Shown here in pieces: positions 11,768 to 21,813 of a DNA stretch of 64,000 bases. The notes beneath the pieces were generated by a model that did no database searches, was not told where the DNA came from, and was given only the letters and a program-made list of their open reading frames with translations. Source of the stretch: Marinobacterium lacunae (GTDB lineage: Bacteria; Pseudomonadota; Gammaproteobacteria; Pseudomonadales; Balneatricaceae); the NCBI RefSeq assembly GCF_000705555.1, contig NZ_JMQN01000047.1:186001-250000 (forward strand). The letters run 5' to 3'. Positions within the stretch are counted from its first letter, which is position 1, and every line of letters starts with the position of its first letter. A program made the translations under genes and the position numbers.

Positions 11768-12991
11768 TCAGCCTGTGGAGTCGAGTTGGGACATGGTGTC
11801 GTTAACCCACTCAAGACTCTCTAGCATGCAGCGTTGGTACAGGGGTTGGTCTGAGATTTTCAGCTCACCCCAGTGCCCGTCGTAGTGCGCGCACACGAGC
11901 TTGAGCAGATTGCCCAAGGGGCCTTTTCGGTCGTGAACGGCGCAGATGATCTGCTCACTGACCGCGATCTGATGAAGCAGTCTTTCCTGTTCTATATCCA
12001 GTATGGCGTCCAGTCGGTTAAGCAAGCCGCAGAGAAAGGCGCTGTTGGGCGTTACCTCAGGGTTGTTCTGAGCCACGGCAACAAGCTCACACATCTTGGC
12101 AAGTGTCAGCGTTTCTCTTACCAGCTCGGATGGCTTTTTATTTTGCCCTGATAGAGCGATTAGAGAGATCCATTTTCTGATCTCAGCCAGTCCCAGAATG
12201 ACCAGGGCTTCCTGGATGCTTTCGATATGGCGTTGCCGAGAGAGCGCGGCCGAGTTTACGATTTTCAATAGGCGATAGGTCAGGCTGGGGTCTTGGCTGA
12301 TCAATCTGACGAGCGTGTCTGTATCAGGCTCGGGGGCATTGAGCTCGGCCAATAGCTGAAGCAGTATGGATTCGTTGCTTTCGAGTCGCCGCCCCTCGAC
12401 GATTTCGGGCCGGCGTAGAAAGTAGCCTTGAAAGAGTTTGAAACCCAGGTCGATACATTCCCGTAGTTGCTCGTAGGTTTCAATTTTCTCTGCCAGCAGT
12501 GCAAGCGGGAAGCGTTTCAATTGTCTGACCGTATAGCGCACTTCCGGCATGCCAAGTGCCAGGATATCAACTTTGACGATATCGGCGAGCTCAAGTAGTC
12601 GGTCATACTCCGGCGAGTACACGAAATCATCCAGCGCTATGCGGTATCCGGCTGACTTGTAGCGTTTTACAGAGTCGATGAGCGTGTCGTCGACTTTAAC
12701 GTCTTCGAGCACTTCGATAACAAGCTGGCGGTGTGACATTGAGGGCAGCGAGTCCGCTTCAAACATCTCCCTAGGGAGGTTTAGAAACGCGGGTAGTTGG
12801 CGCCGCTCCTGATTGGCAATAATGCTGGTGTAGGCATTGACGAGAACATTGGAGGTGGCGTGATGGCCGTTAAATACGTTGGCCATCTGCTTCTCGTCAT
12901 CGGAGCGATAGAGCAACTCATACGCGACGACACGCAATTCCTTGTCGAAAATTGGCTGTCTAGCCATTAGTACCTGAGATTGGTCTGGCAC
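11768..12991 (-). CDS. EAL-HDOD (YuxH-type) signalling protein
   Basis: The 407-residue protein has an N-terminal EAL-like half (about 9-200) and a C-terminal HDOD half (about 205-400). EAL landmarks are altered: YELLYR replaces the EAL core, while IALDDF, VKVD and KIETYEQ are kept, so phosphodiesterase activity is doubtful. The HDOD half shows SQDPSLTYRLLKIVNSAA and AEIRKWISL. Such proteins usually act as regulators in motility and c-di-GMP networks rather than as enzymes. GTG at 12991 has a GGAG site 8 bases upstream. ATG at 12967 (MARQPIFD) is the alternative. Convergent with the cytochrome gene. Confidence 0.85.
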   Translation of the reverse strand: MPDQSQVLMARQPIFDKELRVVAYELLYRSDDEKQMANVFNGHHATSNVLVNAYTSIIANQERRQLPAFLNLPREMFEADSLPSMSHRQLVIEVLEDVKVDDTLIDSVKRYKSAGYRIALDDFVYSPEYDRLLELADIVKVDILALGMPEVRYTVRQLKRFPLALLAEKIETYEQLRECIDLGFKLFQGYFLRRPEIVEGRRLESNESILLQLLAELNAPEPDTDTLVRLISQDPSLTYRLLKIVNSAALSRQRHIESIQEALVILGLAEIRKWISLIALSGQNKKPSELVRETLTLAKMCELVAVAQNNPEVTPNSAFLCGLLNRLDAILDIEQERLLHQIAVSEQIICAVHDRKGPLGNLLKLVCAHYDGHWGELKISDQPLYQRCMLESLEWVNDTMSQLDSTG

Positions 12992-13103
12992 TATGAGACT
13001 CCAGGTTCACCGATCAATGTGTCGCCATAATATTGCAGATGGTCGAGTGGGCGAGCAAGCTGCTAAGCTGCAATTGGGCCAATAATAATAAATCGAGGTG
13101 CAC

Positions 13104-13706
13104 ATGGTTAGAGATTTCTCCGCCTTAAGCTTGTCTTCGATCGGCGATACGCGATTCTTACTCAATCCCGAAAGTATGCAGTCACCGCCGGATCTCTACA
13201 GTCCGGCTATGCTCGTGATGACGGACTTTCTTCAGAGTGTTCCGGTTACGATTGCAAGTGATACCCAAGTCGACCGCGCACTTGAGTTTATGAAGAATCA
13301 GCAAGTACGACTGCTGTTTGCACTGGATGCCGGAGGGGCGCTCAGCGGCATTATCACTGCGCAGGATCTGACGGGTAGCAAGGTGCTCAGCTATATCGAA
13401 CAGGGGCGTCTGTCACGTGAGGATGTGTCCGTTAAACACTTGATGCTGCCGATCTCAGAAGTTCAGGCACTGACGCTGGATGAGGTCGAGCGCGCTCGAA
13501 TTGGGGACGTTATTGAAACCTTGAATCAGTCGGGGGCTGCTCATTTGGTGGTTGTCGATCAGGGAGTGGCCGGAGTGAACAGAATCAGAGGGATAGTGTC
13601 GGCCAGTAATATCTCTCGGCTTTTGCATCACAACTACGAAGTTATATCTGAGGTGGGGTCGTTCGCATCGCGTCAGTGGGTGCTCAAGTCAATTCAGCAT
13701 CGATGA
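13104..13706 (+). CDS. CBS-domain-pair protein
   Basis: A 200-residue stand-alone CBS pair, likely binding adenine nucleotides as a sensor; the partner is unknown. The first CBS spans about residues 50-105 (VTIASDTQVDRALEFMKNQQVRLLF, then GIITAQDL at about 89-96). The second spans about 120-185 (LMLPISEVQAL, then RIRGIVSASNISRLL). The N-terminal 45 residues are not conserved to my eye. I take ATG 13104 because GAGG lies 5 bases upstream; GTG 13098 is in frame. Not in an obvious operon. Confidence 0.85.
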   Translation: MVRDFSALSLSSIGDTRFLLNPESMQSPPDLYSPAMLVMTDFLQSVPVTIASDTQVDRALEFMKNQQVRLLFALDAGGALSGIITAQDLTGSKVLSYIEQGRLSREDVSVKHLMLPISEVQALTLDEVERARIGDVIETLNQSGAAHLVVVDQGVAGVNRIRGIVSASNISRLLHHNYEVISEVGSFASRQWVLKSIQHR

Positions 13707-13818
13707 GCGGGGCGCGGCGCTTTGATCGTGTAAGAATATCGGGTAGTTTTTGAATAAAGTAAAAGCCAAGCGTGGCAGCTGAATTGACAGTGTCACGCTC
13801 TTCAAAGGCATAGGAGGG

Positions 13819-14721
13819 ATGATGACACAGGATATCGATAATCGGGCGGAGAGGTATCAGGCGATACTCGAGCTGACGCGCGATCTTTTGATCGTACTGG
13901 ATGGCGAGAGTGTCATCATGTGCAGGGCTGGTGAATCTGAATGGGTGAATGAGGCCGTTATTACCGGTCTCACTTTAGATACCATGCTGTCGGACGAGCT
14001 CCTGACCAAGGTGAGAGGTACGATAGAGCGCGCTCAGGCGGCGCCTGGCACGGTGCAGTCGATAGAGTATGTGCTTCGGCCTGAGCAGCTAACCATGTTG
14101 CATGAAGCTGGGTTGCGTGAGCCAACCTGGTACGAGGCGCGCTTTGTGGCGACGCCTTCCGGAGAGGTACTGTGGAGCGCTCGTGATATCAACGAGCGCA
14201 AAAAGCTTCAGCGCAAAGTAACCAACCAGGCCCAGCGAGACCCTCTCACGGGGGCCTATAACCGGCGTGCATTGGTCACTGTGATGGAGCAGACCGTTGC
14301 CCAGGCTCAGCGCTATGACTGGACATGCAGCGTGCTGCTGATCGATGTCGATGATTTCAGCAAGATTAACGAGCAGCATGGTTGGGATGCCGGTGATCAG
14401 CTGCTTCAACAGATCGTGACCGGGTTGTACAAGTTAAAGCGTACCGCAGATTTTCTGGCACGTTACGGCGATGATCAGTTGGTGCTGTTCCTGCCAGAAA
14501 CCAATCATGAGCAGGGGGTAGCGGCGGCTGAGCGTGTGCGTCGACTGATTCAGGAGTTGGAAATGCCCTATCCTACCGGCGAGCTGCAGTGCACCGTGAG
14601 TGTGGGTGTCGCTGGTTTACGGGGGCTGGAAGACTCGGCTCCTGACATGCTCAAGCGGGCGGAAGAGAGCCTGTTTATTGCCCGTAACAGTGGTGGAAAC
14701 CGGGTGGAAGGTGAAGTCTGA
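13819..14721 (+). CDS. Degenerate GGDEF protein with intact I-site (putative c-di-GMP receptor)
   Basis: The 300-residue protein has a PAS-like N-terminal half (about 9-125, ending RDINERKKLQRKV as PAS-GGDEF linkers do) and a C-terminal GGDEF domain beginning DPLTGAYNRRAL at about 140-151. The catalytic loop reads RYGDDQLV where active enzymes have RYGGDEFV, so the second glycine, the catalytic glutamate and the phenylalanine are replaced. RTAD, five residues upstream of the loop, preserves the RxxD inhibitory c-di-GMP site. This pattern suggests a binding rather than a synthesising protein (inference from PelD-like precedents). SD AGGAGGG lies directly before ATG. Confidence 0.85.
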   Translation: MMTQDIDNRAERYQAILELTRDLLIVLDGESVIMCRAGESEWVNEAVITGLTLDTMLSDELLTKVRGTIERAQAAPGTVQSIEYVLRPEQLTMLHEAGLREPTWYEARFVATPSGEVLWSARDINERKKLQRKVTNQAQRDPLTGAYNRRALVTVMEQTVAQAQRYDWTCSVLLIDVDDFSKINEQHGWDAGDQLLQQIVTGLYKLKRTADFLARYGDDQLVLFLPETNHEQGVAAAERVRRLIQELEMPYPTGELQCTVSVGVAGLRGLEDSAPDMLKRAEESLFIARNSGGNRVEGEV

Positions 14722-14730
14722 TACCAGGCA

Positions 14731-14762
14731 AAGGCGGTACGATCATTTCACTGTACCGCCTT
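14731..14762. terminator. Bidirectional inverted repeat between the GGDEF gene and hisC
   Basis: AAGGCGGTAC (14731-14740) and GTACCGCCTT (14753-14762) form a 10-bp stem with a 12-base loop, placed between two convergent genes. T-tracts are short on both sides, so termination strength is uncertain. Confidence 0.6.
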
Positions 14763-14772
14763 AAGCCGGTCT

Positions 14773-15840
14773 TTACGAAGCGATGTTTGGGTGCGCCTTA
14801 AGCGCGGCGATCAGTCGTTCCATCTCTTCGTCTGTTCCCACTGTAATGCGCAGGTAGTTCGCGATTTCGGGCTTATTGAAGTGGCGGACCAGAATCTTGC
14901 GCTCACGCAGATAAGTCATCAACTCAGCGCCGGTCAGTGTACGGTGATGTGCAAACAGGAAGTTGGTGCTCGAGGGGCAGACAACAAAATTCAGCGCTTC
15001 GAGTGCTTCGGCGCTCCTTTCTCGAGTGGCAATAATCTGCTGACAGGTCTTGTTTAGATATGCGCGATCACTAAGGGACGCGCAGCCGGCTTCGATGGCG
15101 AACATGTCTAGCGGATAGGAGTTGAAACTGTTTTTGACGCGTTCCAGTGCCTCGATCAGCTCAGGGTGGCCAAAGGCATATCCGATGCGAAGCCCGGCCA
15201 GTGAGCGTGACTTGGAAAATGTTTGAACAACCAGCACGTTTGGATATTTGTTCACCAGCGATGTCGCGCTCTCGGCACCAAAATCGACGTAGGCTTCGTC
15301 TACCAGCACGAGTGACTCAGTGTTTCGCTTGAGCAGTGCTTCGATATCGGCAAGCTCGATAGCGATTCCGGTTGGGGCGTTGGGGTTTGCGAAGATGATC
15401 CCGCCATTCTCGTGACTGTAGTCGCTCAGTTGTACGCGAAAACTCTCGTCCAGTGGTATTTTCTTGTAATCGATTTCAAACAGATTCGCATAGACGTCAT
15501 AGAAGCTGTAGCTAATCTCGGGCATCAGCAGCGGGCGTGTTTGGCGGAAAAAAGCCATGAACGCAAGCGCCAATACTTCGTCTGAGCCGTTGCCGACAAA
15601 AATCTGCTCACGGTTCAGTTTATATTCGCTGGCCAGAGCATCCTTGAGTCGCCCTGCATCGGGGTCCGGATACAGTCGCAGGCGCTCAACGGAGAAATGT
15701 TTGATCGCATGTTCAACGGCTGGAGAGGGGGGGTAAGGGTTTTCGTTGGTATTCAGCTTGGTCAGCCCATCTATACGTGGCTGTTCGCCCGGCGTATAGG
15801 GTACCAGTGACTGAATAGCGGGGCTCCAGAATTTGTTCAT
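14773..15840 (-). CDS. hisC: Histidinol-phosphate aminotransferase
   Basis: PLP enzyme of histidine synthesis converting imidazole acetol phosphate and glutamate to histidinol phosphate. It is 355 residues, fold type I. It has LNTNENPYPPSP at about 28-39, GNGSDEVLALAF (about 82-93), NPNAPTGIAIE (about 152-162), VDEAYVDF (about 178-185) and the lysine motif TFSKSRSLAGLRIGYA (about 206-221). It stands outside a his operon, as the second HisC paralogue often does in pseudomonads. Activity toward aromatic substrates cannot be excluded. Confidence 0.92.
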   Translation of the reverse strand: MNKFWSPAIQSLVPYTPGEQPRIDGLTKLNTNENPYPPSPAVEHAIKHFSVERLRLYPDPDAGRLKDALASEYKLNREQIFVGNGSDEVLALAFMAFFRQTRPLLMPEISYSFYDVYANLFEIDYKKIPLDESFRVQLSDYSHENGGIIFANPNAPTGIAIELADIEALLKRNTESLVLVDEAYVDFGAESATSLVNKYPNVLVVQTFSKSRSLAGLRIGYAFGHPELIEALERVKNSFNSYPLDMFAIEAGCASLSDRAYLNKTCQQIIATRERSAEALEALNFVVCPSSTNFLFAHHRTLTGAELMTYLRERKILVRHFNKPEIANYLRITVGTDEEMERLIAALKAHPNIAS

Positions 15841-16061
15841 GGCTGATCGCGCTCTGTCTCATGCTGATGGAGAGGGAGTTAGGCTGGCAAGGATAGCAGA
15901 GCATCCAAGGGGCGAGAAGCGCTGGCTGTGGTGGCACGCCAGGTTGTGTGCTGCACGCTATAGTGTAGTCAGCAAACCTGTAACCTATGGCGTTGTATTG
16001 TTTGTAACTCGCGCTGATAGAATGGCGCTGACTTTTGGGTGTCTTGGTAAGTGGAGCGGAT

Positions 16062-16799
16062 TTGCCTCATTTCAAACACAAATATCTTGATGTGCGCCGT
16101 CTGGGTAGCGAGCTTTTGTTGGCCGGATTGCTTTTTCTGGCCGTTTTCCTGATCGCTTCCGAGCTGGAACTCGCCGATCAGTTGTATGCTTGGACGCGCC
16201 ATCTTGAAGCTTATAACCTGGATGAGTTTTTGATCAGTGCTTGTCTGGTGGCACCTTTTTACCTGATTCTCTTTGGATACCGTCGGCTGGTTGAGATTCG
16301 TGCGCTGGTTGAAGAGGCAAATACGGATGTGCTGACCGGAATACTCAACCGACGTAGGGCGATGGATGTGCTGGCGGGTGAGGTTAGGCGGGCGCATCGT
16401 TACCGTCGTGATCTGGCCATCATCCTGTTTGATATAGACCACTTCAAGGATATCAACGACGAGTATGGCCATCCGGTTGGCGATAAAGTGCTGCGCCAGT
16501 TTGCTGCGCTTGCCGGGAGGCGTATTCGTAATCTTGATCTGCTGGCGAGGACCGGGGGGGAAGAGTTTATGGTCATCGCGACAGAAACGTCGGGTGCCGG
16601 GGCGACCGAACTTGCGGAGCGCTTAAGGGTCGCAATAGAAACGACTGGTTTTGGTATAGAACGTACGGTGACAGCCAGTTTCGGAGTCTCCCAGTTGCGC
16701 CCCGGAGAGAGTTTTGCCGCGCTTATGCAGCGGGCGGATGAGCGTCTCTACTGGGCTAAACGAGAGGGGCGAAATCGTGTGGCGGGCTCCACCCTCTGA
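16062..16799 (+). CDS. Membrane-anchored diguanylate cyclase
   Basis: The 245-residue protein has two N-terminal hydrophobic segments (about 16-38 and 58-78) and a C-terminal GGDEF domain starting DVLTGILNRRRAM. The active loop is TGGEEF and RNLD five residues upstream is an intact I-site, so it should make c-di-GMP and be product-inhibited. The reading frame is open from 16035, but the TTG at 16062 has a GGAG 5 bases upstream and gives a protein beginning PHFKHKYLDV, so I prefer it. The 221-bp hisC gap upstream (15841-16061) must hold both promoters; I see no clear operator there. Confidence 0.86.
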   Translation: MPHFKHKYLDVRRLGSELLLAGLLFLAVFLIASELELADQLYAWTRHLEAYNLDEFLISACLVAPFYLILFGYRRLVEIRALVEEANTDVLTGILNRRRAMDVLAGEVRRAHRYRRDLAIILFDIDHFKDINDEYGHPVGDKVLRQFAALAGRRIRNLDLLARTGGEEFMVIATETSGAGATELAERLRVAIETTGFGIERTVTASFGVSQLRPGESFAALMQRADERLYWAKREGRNRVAGSTL

Positions 16800-16812
16800 G
16801 GTGGAGATGCTC

Positions 16813-17292
16813 TTAAAGTGTATGTCGATCCAGGGCGCCAATGTCGAGCATGGGGGCGGCGTCTATCTGATCGGCATCCAGAAGGCCTGAAACATGCTCT
16901 AACGCGGCGATAATCATTGATTGCTCCCACTCCTTTAGGTGGGAAAATTTGTCAACAAACCTGTCCTGAAGCGTCGTCGGGGCGGACTTCATAAGTTCCA
17001 GCCCCTCCTGAGTTGGGCAGGCAAGCACCTTGCGTTTATCGCTTTGGCTGCGCTCTCGTCTAACCAATCCCTTGAGCTCCAGGCGGTCAAGAATGCTGGT
17101 GACCGTTGCCTGGGCGAGATTCATCTTTTTCGCAAGTACTCCAATGGTAATTGGCCCCTCGGCGTCAAGCGTCTGCATTGTCATCAGCTGCGGCATGGTC
17201 AGTCCAGTCATGCGGCTTAGCTGTTTGTCGTGCATGTCTGTTACACGAATGATCTGGCGCAGAAGCACCAATACTTCCTGACTTCTAGGCAT
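16813..17292 (-). CDS. ectR: EctR-like MarR-family repressor of the ectoine operon
   Basis: The 159-residue MarR protein has RQIIRVTDMHDKQLSR near the N-terminus, the winged helix at about 55-115 (ITIGVLAKKMNLAQATVTSI as the recognition region, then LVRRERSQSDKRK as the wing) and a C-terminal dimer helix. It lies divergent from ectABC-ask, which is the position of EctR1 in halotolerant methylotrophs, a known MarR-type repressor of ectABC-ask. ATG 17292 is chosen by similarity to that family; an in-frame TTG at 17316 would add eight residues. Target sites are probably the inverted 10-mers at 17397 and 17483. Confidence 0.8.
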   Translation of the reverse strand: MPRSQEVLVLLRQIIRVTDMHDKQLSRMTGLTMPQLMTMQTLDAEGPITIGVLAKKMNLAQATVTSILDRLELKGLVRRERSQSDKRKVLACPTQEGLELMKSAPTTLQDRFVDKFSHLKEWEQSMIIAALEHVSGLLDADQIDAAPMLDIGALDRHTL

Positions 17293-17316
17293 GGGGATCC
17301 AAGGGGTTTCCAGCAA

Positions 17317-17573
17317 ATCTGTAGCAGTGGCGGATTTTTATCCTGAATTCGGTTAATCCGCAACTAAAAGCTTCCTCAAAATTGAAAATACATTGTAACA
17401 CTAAACAAAAGAAATTGTCACAAATGCTTGGGGCTTTCGGGCTATTACTCACGCTAAAACAGCGTTTTGTGTGTTCTTGTAGGTTTAGTGTTGCGATGAA
17501 GATGCTGGTTGATTATCGATCAGCAATATGTTTTAGAATAAAAAGCATCGCAAAGCTAAATAAAAAGGACGCT
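17317..17573. promoter_or_regulatory. ectR-ectA divergent regulatory region with paired inverted 10-mers
   Basis: The region is AT-rich and non-coding. AACACTAAAC at 17397-17406 recurs as its reverse complement GTTTAGTGTT at 17483-17492, with flanks giving 13 of 15 matches, 76 bases apart. The core TTTAGTGT matches, as I recall it, one half of the published EctR1 site of Methylomicrobium (TATTTAGT-GT-). A separate small inverted repeat, ACGCT-5-AGCGT, lies at 17451-17465. A possible ectA promoter is TTGATT (17509) with TAGAAT (17534), but the 19-base spacer is long. The regulatory role is inferred. Confidence 0.55.
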
Positions 17574-19398
<1,825 letters not shown>

Positions 19399-19446
19399 GT
19401 CGCTATTTTTATACGTTTTCACGAATTAATCAGGGAATTTTTACGC

Positions 19447-19854
19447 ATGATTGTACGTACGATAAAAGAGTGCGCGGAAAACGGGCGCAAGATCTTTTCG
19501 GAAACCAATACTTGGGATAGCACGCGTCTGTCACTGAAAGACGATGGTATGGGGTTCTCGTTTCATATCACCAATATCTATCCCAACACCGAGACCCACA
19601 TCTGGTATCAGAACCATCTGGAAACCGTCTACTGCATCAGTGGTTCCGGAGAGGTCGAAACACTGGCTGATGGCAAGGTGTATAAGATCGAGCCAGGTAC
19701 CGTCTATATCCTCGACAAGAATGATGACCACCTTCTTCGCGGTGGTCCTGAGGGGATGCAGGTGGCTTGTGCTTTCAACCCGCCGCTGAACGGCAAAGAG
19801 GTTCACGATGAAAATGGCGTGTATCCGCTTGAAGCGGAGGTTGTAAATGCCTGA
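19447..19854 (+). CDS. ectC: Ectoine synthase EctC
   Basis: Cupin enzyme that cyclises N-gamma-acetyl-diaminobutyrate to ectoine. It has 135 residues: [14 protein letters not shown] start, then [16 protein letters not shown] (about 24-39), and the metal/substrate cupin residues in [15 protein letters not shown] (about 59-73) and [14 protein letters not shown] (about 88-101). It is the standard length. The 48-bp gap after ectB is AT-rich with AGGGA before the start. The end overlaps ask by 8 bases, coupling precursor supply to the pathway. Confidence 0.97.
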   Translation: MIVRTIKECAENGRKIFSETNTWDSTRLSLKDDGMGFSFHITNIYPNTETHIWYQNHLETVYCISGSGEVETLADGKVYKIEPGTVYILDKNDDHLLRGGPEGMQVACAFNPPLNGKEVHDENGVYPLEAEVVNA

Positions 19855-21307
19855 ACAGGAGCGGGCAAATACGGGTCTGCATAGCGTCGAAAAGATCGGT
19901 GGAACGTCTATGAGCCGTTTCACGGAGCTGATGGACACTATTTTGATCGGTGGACGAAAAGGCTCGGATCTGTATCAGCGTATCTTTGTCGTTTCGGCCT
20001 ACGGCGGAATGACTAACCTGCTGCTTGAGCATAAGAAAACCGGTGAACCAGGTGTTTACGGGCGCTTTGCAAACGGCGAGCAGGAAGCGAGCTGGCATGA
20101 GTCGCTCGATACCGTCAAGCAGCGCATGCTAGAGATAAACGCTTCGCTGTTTGATGATGGCGAGACGCTCAGACAGGCGGATGCATTCATCTCCGAGCGC
20201 ATCCAGGGCGCTCGCAGCTGCATGCAGAATTTGCAGGCGCTGTGCCGATATGGACACTTCCAGCTGACCGATCACCTGATGCGTGTGCGTGAAATGTTGG
20301 CGGCAATCGGTGAGGCTCACAGTGCACACAACACTGTTCTGGCGCTCACTGCCGCGGGTGTAAACGCGCGTCTGGTGGATTTGAGTGGCTGGCACGAGCC
20401 GGAGCCGCGTCCCTTCGAGGAGATGCTTGAGCATCACCTGGAGGGTATCGATCTTGCTGAGGAGCTGCCAATCGTAACGGGCTATACCCACTGCAAAGAA
20501 GGCTTGATGAAAACCTTTGATCGTGGCTATAGCGAGATGACGTTCAGCAAGATTGCAACGCTGACGCGCGCGCGCGAGGCCGTGATTCATAAGGAGTTCC
20601 ACCTTAGTACCGCGGATCCCGGAATCGTTGGGCTGGACCGTATCGTCACCATTGGCCGCACCAACTACGATGTGGCGGACCAGTTGTCCAATCTGGGTAT
20701 GGAAGCTATCCATCCCAAAGCGGCCAAGGGGCTTCGTGAGCAAGGGATTGAGCTGCGGATCAAGAACGCCTTTGAGCCCGAGCATGCAGGTACACTGATC
20801 AGTCAGGATTACTGCAGTGCCGAGCCCTGTGTCGAGATCATTGCGGGCCGCACCGGTGTCGTGGCGCTGGAGGTATTTGATCAGGATATGCTCGGTGACA
20901 TCGGTTATGAGATTGAGCTGCTGCAGTTGTTGCAGCAGCTGAAGGTCTCTGTCATCAGCCGGGACTCGGATGCCAACAGTCAGACCTACTACCTGTCCGG
21001 CACACGCAAGATGATCAACCGTGCAGTGCGTTTGATCGGTGAGCGTTACAGCGGAGCGGAAGTGCAGCTCCATCGTGTCGCAATCGTGTCGGCGATAGGT
21101 TCTGATCTTAAGGTGTCAGGGATTTTGGCGCGCACTGTTTCAGCGCTGTCAGGTGCGAATATCAGCGTTCAGGCGCTGCATCAGTCGGTCCGACAGGTCG
21201 AGATGCAGGCGATCGTCAAGGAGGACGACTACGAGCGCGCCGTCAAGGCGATGCATCACGCCCTGATCGAGAGGGAAGAGCACGGCGACGTTATTTGCGC
21301 TGCCTGA
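19847..21307 (+). CDS. ask: Ectoine-specific aspartate kinase Ask_Ect
   Basis: Phosphorylates L-aspartate to supply aspartate semialdehyde for EctB. It has 486 residues. The N-terminal kinase motif appears as VEKIGGTSM at about 14-22 (KFGGTS in ordinary aspartokinases), [14 protein letters not shown] at about 44-57, and the substrate region FHLSTADP near 249-256. Two C-terminal ACT-like regulatory segments follow (from about 325; [20 protein letters not shown] near 407). Clustering and the 8-base overlap with ectC identify the specialised Ask_Ect isoform, thought to be insensitive to the feedback that limits the housekeeping enzyme. Confidence 0.93.
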   Translation: MPEQERANTGLHSVEKIGGTSMSRFTELMDTILIGGRKGSDLYQRIFVVSAYGGMTNLLLEHKKTGEPGVYGRFANGEQEASWHESLDTVKQRMLEINASLFDDGETLRQADAFISERIQGARSCMQNLQALCRYGHFQLTDHLMRVREMLAAIGEAHSAHNTVLALTAAGVNARLVDLSGWHEPEPRPFEEMLEHHLEGIDLAEELPIVTGYTHCKEGLMKTFDRGYSEMTFSKIATLTRAREAVIHKEFHLSTADPGIVGLDRIVTIGRTNYDVADQLSNLGMEAIHPKAAKGLREQGIELRIKNAFEPEHAGTLISQDYCSAEPCVEIIAGRTGVVALEVFDQDMLGDIGYEIELLQLLQQLKVSVISRDSDANSQTYYLSGTRKMINRAVRLIGERYSGAEVQLHRVAIVSAIGSDLKVSGILARTVSALSGANISVQALHQSVRQVEMQAIVKEDDYERAVKAMHHALIEREEHGDVICAA

Positions 21308-21332
21308 TCACTCCTTTCCAGGCGCTAAACAG

Positions 21333-21375
21333 ATCGGCCCGCTAGCGTTGGACGCGAGCGGGCCGATTTCTTTTC
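21333..21375 (+). terminator. Intrinsic terminator after ectABC-ask
   Basis: The 11-bp stem ATCGGCCCGCT (21333-21343) / AGCGGGCCGAT (21357-21367), with an inner GCG/CGC pairing in the loop, is followed by TTTCTTTT. It may also serve the convergent small gene at 21389. Confidence 0.9.
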
Positions 21376-21388
21376 AGACGAAAGCGGA

Positions 21389-21580
21389 TCAGATTCGGTC
21401 GTCGTAACCGTCGCTGATTTGTCTCGCCAAGGCCCGTTCCTCCATCAGATTTTCGATCTGACGGCGACGCTTGCCATCGTAACGCTGGCGAGTCTGTGCT
21501 ACTTCATCATCATCTGAAAGCTGTTCGCTCCAGTCATCCAGGTCGTCAAGAGACTGATCGACACGAATTTTGGTGCCCAT
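21389..21580 (-). CDS. Small PA3496-like protein of unknown function
   Basis: A 63-residue, highly charged protein with no membrane segment. The N-terminal half is acidic (DDLDDWSEQLSDDDE) and the C-terminal half helical and basic (RRRQIENLMEERALARQI). It resembles the short PA3496-type proteins of gammaproteobacteria, which share a similar RRxIExLxE-like helix; this is from memory and only moderately sure. No function can be read from it. Convergent with the ectoine operon and upstream of nothing on its strand, so probably monocistronic. The gap 21581-21813 holds no gene that I can see. Confidence 0.65.
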   Translation of the reverse strand: MGTKIRVDQSLDDLDDWSEQLSDDDEVAQTRQRYDGKRRRQIENLMEERALARQISDGYDDRI

Positions 21581-21813
21581 ACGGCAGTATTCTCACGCTT
21601 AAGGTTAGCTGTATTTCCTCATCCAAGAGGCTGAAACAGACCCGCATCCCAAGTTTTCTGCGGAGAATGTTTTCCTTACCTCTCTGGCGCGAATATAGAT
21701 CAGCTCTGGCAAAAGCGGAAAATTAATTTTTGCTATCGGAAATCGACAAAAACCGCGCTTTAATCTATCGCGCGAAAGCGCTGAGAGCCCCGCCATACGG
21801 GCGCTAGAGCGTT

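Noticed and set aside
17382-17573. 64-codon upstream extension of ectA
   Set aside because: Covers the promoter and operator sequences; EctA starts at MNTHKK-like positions with an SD.
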